DNA of 11,893 nt from Euryarchaeota archaeon UBA250 (lineage in GTDB: Archaea > Thermoplasmatota > Poseidoniia > Poseidoniales > Thalassarchaeaceae): positions 1 through 11,893 of the forward strand of contig DATW01000056.1 in assembly GCA_002504845.1 (NCBI GenBank), in the 5' to 3' direction. The notes under the pieces were generated by a model that worked only from the letters and a program-made list of their open reading frames with translations, did not search any database and was not told where the DNA came from. The translations under genes were made by a program, and so were the position numbers. Shown here in pieces: positions 1 to 7,694 of this stretch; the first letter of the stretch is position 1; each line of letters opens with the position of its first letter.

Positions 1-3000
1 TCCTGGCCTAGAGAAGAGGCCTCGCTCACCCTCTCGGAGCCGTAAATGAATGATACTTCCACCATGGTTTCATCCAGGCCGGACGTGAATGGCGTCCCCG
101 AGCCTGCGTGTAAAAGCGTTCCATTGACTCTGAATGAGTCTCCCTTCATGAGATAGATGCCAGACGCATCCGACTCGCCGATCGGAAGAGTCAGGTCCTC
201 AGTATGCGTGGGGACGGCTTCCAACATGTTGTCTAATTCCCATGAAAGGGAAGTTAGCAGCGATGATTGAGCGACCATCTGTAAGTCATCTGTTATTCTG
301 ACTCTTGGGCTACAGTCTGAGTCGCCTGTATTCCAAGGGTAGTTCCAATCAAGAATGAAATCAAACTCAACAGAGAGGATTGAGTCGGATTCCATCGGCG
401 TAGCACTTGCATCTATGAGGTGTACGTAAGAGTCCTCGGGTGTGGATAGGATCTGCTCAGCTGGATTCCAGAACATCTTGCCGAGACCTGTTGGCCCATC
501 GTCACAAAGCATCACGTCAATGCCATCTAGAGTTGCGATACCGTTTGGTTCGTCTATTACCATGGTGAACGTATGCTCCACACCGGGTAGCAGATAGCCG
601 GATTTCCTATCAAGAGAGAATCCTGAGCCTAGAATCTGCGTCTCAACGTCCTCCGCGACGAGCATAGTCGCCCATGCTTCGGATGCTCCGGGTCCTCCCC
701 CTGTGCCGCCTGACTGATATGTTCGTCCAGACCAGTCAGTACCTTCGATGTACAGATAAACAGGGCTATTGAAGGGCACACCTGTCAAATCAATTCCTTC
801 GAAATTCTTCTGCTCCTCGCCGGAGAAACCTATGGATAGGGGGAGCGTCATTGAGCTGTACTCTTCTGAGTCAGGAACGCCATCACCATTTGCGTCATCC
901 ATCACAGTACGCCAGTACCTCAGAGTTACTTCTGATGCTCTTGCATCGGCGTCAGACACGGTCACGTATACCGATAGCGGCATCTCTGGGTCCACAATCT
1001 TTCCAGCTGCGTTTTGGAAGCCGAGTGGAGTGAGTATCTGGATTGGCCCCGCTACAGGGGGCTCGGAATCTACTTCTGCCTGGATACTGGGGGGGTCGAT
1101 GGTCAAGTCCTCGGCGTTAACAATGGACACCATGGTTGGACCGATTGCCTCCAGCAGTGGCTGCAGTGTGATTGAAGACATGCCCGATGGGATCATCAGG
1201 TCTCCACTGAAGATTCCACCAGATTGAGGGATTAGTGGAATTATGACCCCAGATAAGTCGACTGCTGGGGAGAAGTCTCCTGAATCCGGCCTTAATTCTT
1301 CTGAGCCTTGGAAGCGTACGCTGCCCTCGATGGAAATCATGTTTCCAGGATCAACGGGGAACGGGTACATCGAAGAGAATTGGTCGGAAAGCGTATTCCC
1401 GAGATGATTGACCACTGTGAAAGAGTCAATTTCCAAGTCATTCTCGTAAGCAGACCTTCCGCCATTGCCGCTTGACGCCTCAGCAGACCATCGGGTCTCG
1501 CCGTTCAGGTCAGTGGCGCTGGATGACCACGATATCGATGAAAGGTCATCTGGGCCCCATGAGGCGGATATCGACCAATTGACCTGTATTCTTTCAGTTC
1601 CGTCTTGATTTGTTACGAGTGCCGAGGCTGACTCGGAGGTTGCAAGATCGAGTCCAGGTATCGAACCGGATTGGGCGAATGATACTGAGCCTTGGTCAGA
1701 CCAGTCGCCATCAGGGGAATAGGCGGTATATGTGGCGCTATCTCCGTCCTCCGTGCTTCCAGTCAGAGTCACTGATGAAATCTGACTATTATCGAAGAGG
1801 TGGCTGTGCTCGGTCACAAGATGGTATGATTCAGCCCTAGGTGCGAATGTATTGGGCGGGTCGAACGGGTGATTGGTTGTGATGTAGTCGTATTCCGCGC
1901 CACCGCCGATAGAGATCATGCCCTCCAGCGCGTTTACCGCGACGTTGACATCCGTATTGGAGGAATTCGACTGAGCTGCCGTTATGGCGCTTGTCACTAC
2001 GTTCTGCAGGCCAGATACATTCTCATGGAGATAGTACGATATCCCCAAGGTCGCGATAGCCACAGTTTGGGATGAAGTTGATGAAATTTGGAAATCGAGT
2101 TGCTTCCAATGCCTACTTGTTGATGGGTCTGTAATACTCGGCTGGACGGAGTTGATCTGAGAAATCATGGCACCATTGAAGTGGATCGCTGAAGGGCCTG
2201 CTCCAGAACTATATGTCGACTGGGATGCCGAACCCAAGGATACCACGACGGGCGAGTCGAAGGTTGGCGAGCCCACGGGAGATACTGCCATGAAGCCGGC
2301 TGCCGCCCATGATGTCGCATCCACATTCGTATCTGCTGATGTGCCAGAAGGCACAAGCACAGAGATAGTTGCCGGGTTGGATGGAGTGAGCGATATAGAT
2401 TCGCTTCTTTGCATGGTGCCTCCTTCAATCAGGGATTGCCAGCCGAGGTTGCCATAGCTGCTGCCCATGGGGAAAGCCCAATCATTTGTACCATCTGAAC
2501 CCAAATCTACAGTCGGCGAACGTGCCGGTTCTGCGAATTTAGCAGAGATGTTGAGTTGATTGATACTGCCTGTTGGAGACAGGGAAATGGTAGCACGGTA
2601 TCCCGGTTGAAGCCATGGGAATTCTACGAGCCCCCCTGTTACCCCCTGTGGCCCTATAACAGCGCCATTCGCATCTTTGAAGGTGATTGTAACTCCCGAG
2701 TAGTCCCCCGATACAGATAATGCCCTTATCGGTCTTGAAGAGGTGAGGTACTCGGAATCAATTGTGCCTGCTATCCCTGTGCTGACGATGTAATCCCCCT
2801 CTATGACTGTGCTCGGGCTGAACGACCAGCCATTAGAAATCCCTGAAGAGGACGACAGTGTCCTGAAACCGTCTAGTCTCACTGAATTTATCATGGGGGT
2901 CAGACTGGAATTCACAGTTTCCAAGTGGACTTGAATCCTAACAGATGGGTGTGTTGCAGCATCTATGCCTGCGAGGGACATTGGTAATTCACCCATGTCA

Positions 3001-6000
3001 AAGCCATCTACAGGACTCATAGACACGGAATCTAGGATTGAAATTAGAACCCTAGTTCCCTCGGGAATCTCAGCATCGACATCGACATAGCCCATATTGA
3101 AACTTGATTGGTTCGATAGGTCCACTGAAGGAGATGTCCATGATCCATTTGAACTGTAGTTGGGTATGAGTATGCCGAAATCATCGACGTAGAATCCTTC
3201 ATAGGTTTCAGAACCACTATTCTGGCAGCATGTATCCGATGAGAATTGGAATCTGAATTGCATTTGTTCGCCGGACCATTGGTCCAGGGGTGCCTCTCTC
3301 TCAGTCATCTCATCAAGCCCGCATTCACCATCGAACCACAGCTCCTCTGTGCCCCACGGATTGTTCCATGTGGAAGTTCTGACGCCGTCGTACCACCCCG
3401 TTAATGAGGGCTGGAAATGCTGCCACGACCCTCCGTTGACCCTGTACTGCAATTGTGCGCCATCAGTGCTGTAGAGAGGATCCATGCAACTCCATTTCGA
3501 GAAATGGAGGGTTGCGCCTGAATCAGGGATGTCGTAGTCTGGCGAAAGGAGATATCCATTCTTATTGTCCGAGTATGGCCCAGACAGATCTGTCCCGTAA
3601 AGATAGGGGAAGCTTGCTGGCTCTTGAAGCGTAAGTGACGATCCTAGGAATCCGTAATCCCATGTGTCAGAAGCCCCGGTGGTGCTCCAACCGGGAGCAT
3701 GGGCATTCTCCGGCGCAGTCGCATATGAGTTCTCAAATCCAAGGGATTGGTCTATGCTTCCGCCGAAAAGCTGGATGTGGTTCCAATCATCGACGCATCC
3801 GGAAGTTAAGCAGTATCCTCCGGGTGCGACATAATGGTAGAACGTGCTGCTAGTGCCCAAATCATCAGACCAGTGTACAGCTGTACCGGGAGTTACTAGG
3901 GACACATCGGTCAAAAAGACGCCTTCGAAATTATCCTGAGGGGACCCGTAAGTTACAGAACCGTCGGTGTCAACAAGAATTCGAAGATACACTGTATTCA
4001 GATTGAGGAACTGCGAAGGGACGGTGTACTGCTGGATCACCAGGCCCCCGCTCTGATCGCCAGTATTGCCTGGTATGGCTCCAGTCCTGTCATCGCAAGC
4101 AGTACTCGTCAAAGATGTCGAAGAAGAAATGTCGACCCACGTGGCGTTGTTTGTGGACATCTCCACGCAGTAGTTGTCGTACGTGCTACCCTCCAGGTCG
4201 TACTCGATGTTGAGTCGTATCTTGGAATTCGCCGATGTGCCCTGTGTGTTTATCTGAGTCTGGAGGGCGCCATGAGCGTAGTTAGAATACGAACAGGTTG
4301 CTAGAGCGGGGAGAGAGCACCCGTGGAGCCAGCCGCCGTCCATTCCGCCGACATTCTGGTAGGAGATGTTGTCAAGGAACCATCCAGGCCTCAAGTTCTG
4401 GGAGGACGGGTGGGTCCAGAGCCGGAATCTGAATTGTATCTTGTCGGCTTCATCTATTCCCGACAGGGTTGTGAGGTCTATGTTCTCAGAAGTCCAACCG
4501 CTGTGCGAAGGAGAGGCGAAGACCGGGAGGTCGCCTGATGGCTGCCCTGGAACTACGGGACCATCTGAGGACAATGTGCTAGGGTACCCTCCTGCTGGTT
4601 CGATGTACGACCATGGGCCCCATGTGCCATTCATCATCCTGAACTCGAGCCATGCGCCGTCGCCGTCGCCAGCGGATGTGCTGTCAACGTGATACCAGTG
4701 ATCGAAAGATAGGGTGTAGCCAACTTGTAGATCGCTCACTGGGACATCCAGAGGAGGGAGGTAGAGGGATGTGTCTACGCCCGCGGGAACAGGGTTTCCG
4801 GGCATGGTTCCTGCGATGACCTTCCCCTCAACCGCTGCTGCTGGGACTACCCCGTGTGGAAGGGTTCTCTCATCCAAGTAAACAGAGCCATTCATCGTTT
4901 CAGGCAGTACTGAGGACCAGTAGTCGATATCTGGGTTGTGGCACAGCGGGATTGTCTGCTGTATCTCTGTAGTGCCGAGGGTTCCATCGTTATTCAGATC
5001 CTGCCCGATATCCATGAGGTGACCGCCATCACTGCATGTGGCTGAATCAGCAGCATCTGGACGATCTTCGACCAGCCAGTTGAAGAAGCCGCCTAATCCA
5101 GGCGTGATCACTGCACCGCTTCCCGTGCCGCTTGGGACTATAGTCGGAGTAGATGTGTACCCCGAGCCAAGTGCGTCTATCGTGGCGATTACGATGGGAC
5201 CTGTCGAATTCAGTGTTAGAGCGATGTCTACCTGCCTCCCACTAGCAGCGGTGTTAGCTAATGAGAGGGTGTGTTCCGTTGTGTAATTGAAGCCATGTGA
5301 AGTCAGGGAAATCCCAGTTACAGCGCCGGAGCTATCAACCGAAGTAACAGTCAAATTGGCGCCGGTGCCAGGGCAATCTCGACCGCATTCCACATTGAAC
5401 ACGGTGCCACTCTGGTACCCTTGGCCGCCTGATACCAGGGTGGCCGAACCAATACCTCTGCCTGAGAGGTATGTGCCATTGAATCCTGATCCGCCACCGC
5501 CTGTTGCAGATAGATTTCCATCGCCATAGCCAGAACCTGGATCGGTGATATTCAATGAAGTGATGCTGTCGGGCAGCCCCGAGGAAGGACAGTACTCATT
5601 CGATGATTCGATCTCATCAGAGTCGAGATTTCCATCGCCATCGATGTCATGCCCGTAAGATAGTTTTGTGGAGTCTTGATTGCTACATGATATGCTTGAG
5701 GAGATATACTCGATGGAATAGACAACTAGAATCCCTGGGGAGTGGTAGTATCCATTCGGCATTTCGATGGTGTAATTTCCCCCGTCGAAGTCTTCTATCT
5801 GAGATACGGTGAAATCATCTTCAAGTAGTAATTGGCCATCCGAATTGACCGTTATTCCGCTGAGAAAGGCTCCATCATTATGCGGGGAGTCTTCATGCCA
5901 TGAGAGGAGATTCTCAGAAGACTGTGCGACCTCCTCGTTCGATATCTCCATCCAGCTGTCCAATACAGTCGCATTTGTGGGAATGCGCAGTGCTGTGAAA

Positions 6001-6128
6001 TCTGATCCGCCATCAGAAGGCCTCACGGCATCTGGGCCGCGCCACTCTGAGAGGTCGGCTTGGGCTATCGGCACAAACAGCATCAAGGCTGTCAGAAGGA
6101 TTGCGCGGCGGGCGTTCGTACGAGACAT
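1..6128 (-). CDS. Giant secreted modular surface protein, C-terminus beyond window (partial)
   Basis: The frame is open for 2042 codons from the ATG at 6128 to the window edge, with no stop. The start gives a classic signal peptide: Arg at 3, 7 and 8, a hydrophobic stretch at 9-21 and an AQA cleavage site at 22-24, so the protein is exported. In order I see: EF-like calcium loops bracketed by Cys (148-180 and 365-396); Gly-rich GSGY-type repeats (about 186-347); three probable jelly-roll domains (about 437-590, 604-745, 798-988) ending in FLDNI, FLTDV and YVDDF signatures; a beta-sandwich around 995-1090; further low-complexity Ser/Thr-rich beta regions; and an Ig-like domain around 1690-1825 with a calcium loop at 1745-1756. 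Asn-X-Ser/Thr sites are common. Family knowledge suggests an adhesin, sheath or polymer-binding surface protein. The ligand and the cell anchor (probably at the missing C-terminus) cannot be read. No catalytic motif was found. Confidence 0.9.
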   Translation of the reverse strand, partial: MSRTNARRAILLTALMLFVPIAQADLSEWRGPDAVRPSDGGSDFTALRIPTNATVLDSWMEISNEEVAQSSENLLSWHEDSPHNDGAFLSGITVNSDGQLLLEDDFTVSQIEDFDGGNYTIEMPNGYYHSPGILVVYSIEYISSSISCSNQDSTKLSYGHDIDGDGNLDSDEIESSNEYCPSSGLPDSITSLNITDPGSGYGDGNLSATGGGGSGFNGTYLSGRGIGSATLVSGGQGYQSGTVFNVECGRDCPGTGANLTVTSVDSSGAVTGISLTSHGFNYTTEHTLSLANTAASGRQVDIALTLNSTGPIVIATIDALGSGYTSTPTIVPSGTGSGAVITPGLGGFFNWLVEDRPDAADSATCSDGGHLMDIGQDLNNDGTLGTTEIQQTIPLCHNPDIDYWSSVLPETMNGSVYLDERTLPHGVVPAAAVEGKVIAGTMPGNPVPAGVDTSLYLPPLDVPVSDLQVGYTLSFDHWYHVDSTSAGDGDGAWLEFRMMNGTWGPWSYIEPAGGYPSTLSSDGPVVPGQPSGDLPVFASPSHSGWTSENIDLTTLSGIDEADKIQFRFRLWTHPSSQNLRPGWFLDNISYQNVGGMDGGWLHGCSLPALATCSYSNYAHGALQTQINTQGTSANSKIRLNIEYDLEGSTYDNYCVEMSTNNATWVDISSSTSLTSTACDDRTGAIPGNTGDQSGGLVIQQYTVPSQFLNLNTVYLRILVDTDGSVTYGSPQDNFEGVFLTDVSLVTPGTAVHWSDDLGTSSTFYHYVAPGGYCLTSGCVDDWNHIQLFGGSIDQSLGFENSYATAPENAHAPGWSTTGASDTWDYGFLGSSLTLQEPASFPYLYGTDLSGPYSDNKNGYLLSPDYDIPDSGATLHFSKWSCMDPLYSTDGAQLQYRVNGGSWQHFQPSLTGWYDGVRTSTWNNPWGTEELWFDGECGLDEMTEREAPLDQWSGEQMQFRFQFSSDTCCQNSGSETYEGFYVDDFGILIPNYSSNGSWTSPSVDLSNQSSFNMGYVDVDAEIPEGTRVLISILDSVSMSPVDGFDMGELPMSLAGIDAATHPSVRIQVHLETVNSSLTPMINSVRLDGFRTLSSSSGISNGWSFSPSTVIEGDYIVSTGIAGTIDSEYLTSSRPIRALSVSGDYSGVTITFKDANGAVIGPQGVTGGLVEFPWLQPGYRATISLSPTGSINQLNISAKFAEPARSPTVDLGSDGTNDWAFPMGSSYGNLGWQSLIEGGTMQRSESISLTPSNPATISVLVPSGTSADTNVDATSWAAAGFMAVSPVGSPTFDSPVVVSLGSASQSTYSSGAGPSAIHFNGAMISQINSVQPSITDPSTSRHWKQLDFQISSTSSQTVAIATLGISYYLHENVSGLQNVVTSAITAAQSNSSNTDVNVAVNALEGMISIGGGAEYDYITTNHPFDPPNTFAPRAESYHLVTEHSHLFDNSQISSVTLTGSTEDGDSATYTAYSPDGDWSDQGSVSFAQSGSIPGLDLATSESASALVTNQDGTERIQVNWSISASWGPDDLSSISWSSSATDLNGETRWSAEASSGNGGRSAYENDLEIDSFTVVNHLGNTLSDQFSSMYPFPVDPGNMISIEGSVRFQGSEELRPDSGDFSPAVDLSGVIIPLIPQSGGIFSGDLMIPSGMSSITLQPLLEAIGPTMVSIVNAEDLTIDPPSIQAEVDSEPPVAGPIQILTPLGFQNAAGKIVDPEMPLSVYVTVSDADARASEVTLRYWRTVMDDANGDGVPDSEEYSSMTLPLSIGFSGEEQKNFEGIDLTGVPFNSPVYLYIEGTDWSGRTYQSGGTGGGPGASEAWATMLVAEDVETQILGSGFSLDRKSGYLLPGVEHTFTMVIDEPNGIATLDGIDVMLCDDGPTGLGKMFWNPAEQILSTPEDSYVHLIDASATPMESDSILSVEFDFILDWNYPWNTGDSDCSPRVRITDDLQMVAQSSLLTSLSWELDNMLEAVPTHTEDLTLPIGESDASGIYLMKGDSFRVNGTLLHAGSGTPFTSGLDETMVEVSFIYGSERVSEASSLGQ
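861..896 (-). other. Third calcium-binding loop (residues 1745-1756 of the giant protein)
   Basis: DANGDGVPDSEE has Asp, Asn, Asp, Asp and Glu at loop positions 1, 3, 5, 9 and 12, as in thrombospondin type 3 or dockerin-like loops. Unlike the two N-terminal modules it has no flanking Cys and sits inside an Ig-like domain. Confidence 0.6.
4941..5036 (-). other. Disulfide-bracketed EF-like calcium loop, module 2 (residues 365-396 of the giant protein)
   Basis: CSDGGHLMDIGQDLNNDG begins at Cys365; the loop at 377-388 has Asp, Asn, Asp and Glu at EF positions 1, 3, 5 and 12, and Cys396 closes the module. The C-x2-GG, then G-x-D-x-N-x-DG-x-L, then E-I, then LC pattern matches a small calcium-loop module found in bacterial secreted proteins. 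It lies just after the GSGY repeats, so modules 1 and 2 bracket them. Confidence 0.7.
5088..5573 (-). repeat. Degenerate Gly-Ser-Gly-Tyr repeats in the giant protein (residues 186-347)
   Basis: Several diverged units share a core of a beta strand, then G-S/G/H-G-Y/F, a short Ser/Thr-rich strand and a Gly-rich turn: DPGSGYGDG (196-204), SGGQGYQSG (233-241), TSHGFNYTT (276-284) and ALGSGYTSTPT (319-329). Spacing is roughly 37-46 residues. Similar GSGY-type repeats are known from bacterial surface and phage fibre-like proteins. The copies have diverged so far that they are visible only at protein level. Confidence 0.6.
5589..5687 (-). other. Disulfide-bracketed EF-like calcium loop, module 1 (residues 148-180 of the giant protein)
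   Basis: The loop DIDGDGNLDSDE (161-172) has acidic or Asn ligands at EF positions 1, 3, 5, 7 and 9 and Glu at 12. Cys148 and Cys180 flank it, suggesting a disulfide that closes the loop outside the cell. The same Cys-loop-Cys layout recurs at residues 365-396. Calcium binding is inferred from the loop pattern. Confidence 0.7.
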
Positions 6129-6151
6129 ATACTAGTGACGTGTAACTAAGA

Positions 6152-6159
6152 CTATGAAA
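6152..6159 (-). promoter_or_regulatory. Possible TATA box for the giant surface protein gene
   Basis: TTTCATAG on the minus strand lies 24-31 bases before the ATG at 6128, the spacing expected for a leaderless archaeal transcript. The start has no Shine-Dalgarno sequence. The match is weak, and read-through from tRNA-Thr, which ends 56 bases upstream, is an alternative. Confidence 0.35.
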
Positions 6160-6184
6160 TGTGCGAATGAAAGTGGATAACTCT

Positions 6185-6259
6185 TGGAGCCACTGGGGGG
6201 AATTGAACCCCCGACCTTCGCCTTACCAAGGCGACGCTATACCCCTAAGCCACAGTGGC
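6185..6259 (-). tRNA. tRNA-Thr (anticodon GGT)
   Basis: Read on the minus strand, it folds into a complete cloverleaf. The acceptor GCCACTG pairs fully with CAGTGGC. The anticodon stem TCGCC/GGCGA holds the loop TTGGTAA, so the anticodon is GGT, reading ACC and ACT. The T arm is GGGGG-TTCAATT-CCCCC. The discriminator is U73, as in archaeal tRNA-Thr, and the 3' CCA (6185-6187) is encoded. There is no intron. It is divergent from the tRNA-Ser gene 98 bases away. Confidence 0.97.
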
Positions 6260-6283
6260 GGCAGCACCGGGACCTAGAGTCTT

Positions 6284-6291
6284 GATTTAAT
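6284..6291 (-). promoter_or_regulatory. Probable TATA box for tRNA-Thr
   Basis: ATTAAATC on the minus strand lies 25-32 bases upstream of the first base of mature tRNA-Thr, which is the normal archaeal TATA position if transcription starts at or next to the tRNA 5' end. It is the most AT-rich stretch between the two tRNA genes. Confidence 0.5.
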
Positions 6292-6327
6292 CGCTGCGTA
6301 AATCGTTTTGAACAATCAACAGCCTCA

Positions 6328-6342
6328 AACACCATCGGTGTT
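6328..6342. repeat. Perfect inverted repeat between the divergent tRNA genes
   Basis: AACACC-ATC-GGTGTT is a perfect 6-base inverted repeat with a 3-base centre, 16 bases before tRNA-Ser and 69 bases before tRNA-Thr. It could be an operator-like site or a small hairpin in a tRNA-Ser leader, and could also be chance. Confidence 0.3.
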
Positions 6343-6357
6343 CAGGCCGGCTCATAA

Positions 6358-6443
6358 GCCGAGGTCGCATAGCCTGGTATTGCGCATGACTGGAAATCAT
6401 GTGGGATCTTCCCTCCGGAGTTCAAATCTCCGTCTCGGCGCCA
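6358..6443 (+). tRNA. tRNA-Ser (anticodon GGA)
   Basis: This is a class II tRNA with a long variable arm. The acceptor GCCGAGG pairs with TCTCGGC with one G-U pair at its base. The anticodon stem CATGA/TCATG holds the loop CTGGAAA, so the anticodon is GGA, reading TCC and TCT. The variable arm forms GGGA/TCCC, and the T arm is CGGAG-TTCAAAT-CTCCG. G73 is the serine discriminator, and CCA (6441-6443) is encoded. There is no intron. No clear TATA box stands at the usual distance, so the transcript may have a leader. Confidence 0.97.
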
Positions 6444-6483
6444 AATCGGCACCCTATCCCGCACTCGTATACAGAATTTCCAA

Positions 6484-7662
6484 ATGGTTGTATCGAAGCC
6501 GATCCATGTGGACGTTGATGCCGTAGAGCATAATTTGGCTTCTGAGCCAGTTACGCGCTTGTCCGACATAGACGCATTTACACAATTTGGAACTAGGTTT
6601 GGAGCACTATCACACATAGACGAGGCACTCAGGCAAATAAAATTCAATTTAATAGCGGCTAAAAGTAGCTTAACCTACACTCATGCAGCTCCGCTCGTTC
6701 TTGCATTCGGAGCCCTTGTTCTTGGCTCATGGGATCTTGGAAGCGGGGAGTTATCGGGCGGTGGAGACTACAACAGAGGAGGGATATTTGGGTCCGAGAG
6801 TGGATTTCTGCACGTTACAGGGGGAGCGTTAGTTCTTTCATTCCTTTCACTCTTCATATCCGTAGCAGCATATGTACTCCTGATGGTAATATTTCCGCTC
6901 ATGCGGGAGAATCTACTGTACCTCATATTCGGGATACTTGCTGTTGAGTACGGGCACATAGCCAGCCATGCTTCTGATCCGTACTTCCCAATAGATTCAG
7001 ACCTGGCGACATGGGCAGGAGTCGTAATTGGAAATGGAATCATACTCTTTGTCAGCCTGGGCGTTGTGAGAAGATCTGTGATGGAAACACGAGATTTTCA
7101 TGTGGAGGTTTCTCACATTCACCCGGATCCCCGCCGGATGCGAAGTGCACACGAAGATCACAGCCTTCTGCTATGGAATGTCTCCCTGTTCCTCTGGCTA
7201 TTATTCCTCAACATTAGTGCGTGGTCAGGATCTCATGCAGTGGCCCGTCCACCCCCCATTTTAGGCGATACTGGAGGGTTCGTAATTCTGCACATAATAT
7301 CCGGACTGGCATCATTTGCACTACTCATGCACGTTTCCTGGTATCCTCAATTCATGATGGGGGATTCCGGCGGAAGTATACAATCGAAGCTAGCGAGGAT
7401 GGTCTCTGAAGGGATGGGGTCGGAAAAGATAGAGGTGGAAATCGGAACCTGCCCCGATTGCGGCGTGACAAGTTCTGCATCAAGAGAGGGCGATGGCTCG
7501 ATCATTGTTTCTTGTAGAACTGAAAATTGCGAGGGACGGGGACTTGTAGGAAAAGAGTGCGAATATTGTGGTGCTGAGTACACAGGGTCGCTGGCATGCG
7601 GCTCGTGTGGCGCCACATCAAACGTTGAAGATCATTTTTCCACACAAGGAGAGCTATGGTAG
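6484..7662 (+). CDS. Six-helix membrane protein with two C-terminal zinc ribbons, function unknown
   Basis: The 392-residue protein has a soluble N-terminus (1-65), about six hydrophobic helices (near 67-83, 112-138, 143-161, 174-195, 228-247, 263-285) and a soluble tail. The tail has two four-Cys clusters: C323/C326 with C344/C349, and C359/C362 with C372/C375, both typical of zinc ribbons. An even helix number puts both ends on one side, probably the cytoplasm. His270 and His283 lie 13 residues apart in the last helix, a spacing also seen for haem ligands in b-type cytochromes, but nothing else supports haem binding. The ATG lies 40 bases after tRNA-Ser without a ribosome-binding site, so the gene may be leaderless or read through from the tRNA. 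The protease gene starts 32 bases downstream and is probably co-transcribed. I do not recognise the family; the ribbons suggest protein or nucleic-acid contacts. Confidence 0.85.
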   Translation: MVVSKPIHVDVDAVEHNLASEPVTRLSDIDAFTQFGTRFGALSHIDEALRQIKFNLIAAKSSLTYTHAAPLVLAFGALVLGSWDLGSGELSGGGDYNRGGIFGSESGFLHVTGGALVLSFLSLFISVAAYVLLMVIFPLMRENLLYLIFGILAVEYGHIASHASDPYFPIDSDLATWAGVVIGNGIILFVSLGVVRRSVMETRDFHVEVSHIHPDPRRMRSAHEDHSLLLWNVSLFLWLLFLNISAWSGSHAVARPPPILGDTGGFVILHIISGLASFALLMHVSWYPQFMMGDSGGSIQSKLARMVSEGMGSEKIEVEIGTCPDCGVTSSASREGDGSIIVSCRTENCEGRGLVGKECEYCGAEYTGSLACGSCGATSNVEDHFSTQGELW

Positions 7663-7682
7663 CCTCCAGAATTGGCCCATAT

Positions 7683-7686
7683 GGAG
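7683..7686 (+). promoter_or_regulatory. Ribosome-binding site supporting the GTG start of the subtilase
   Basis: GGAG lies 8 bases before the GTG at 7695. It is one of the few Shine-Dalgarno-like sites in the window, and fits an internal operon gene behind the membrane-protein gene rather than a leaderless start. Confidence 0.5.
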
Positions 7687-7694
7687 TGTAGAGT

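Noticed and set aside
1089..1095. Run of seven G as a possible phase-variation tract (another at 8271-8277 in the protease)
   Set aside because: Both are short, in frame and encode sensible residues. Nothing suggests length switching.
769..1227. Plus-strand open frame of 152 codons, and several similar ones (4366-4692, 5038-5286, 5287-5529, 5809-6135)
   Set aside because: All lie antisense to the giant protein gene. Their translations are Ser/Pro-rich without domain signals, as expected for mirror frames of a Ser/Gly/Asp-rich gene.
6185..6443. tRNA pair as an integration site for a mobile element
   Set aside because: No integrase, direct repeat of a tRNA 3' end or composition change is visible on either side.
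6342..6647. Minus-strand open frame of 101 codons upstream of tRNA-Thr
   Set aside because: It runs antisense through tRNA-Ser; the WRRDGDLNSGG stretch is the usual artefact of translating a tRNA T arm. The rest is antisense to the membrane-protein gene.
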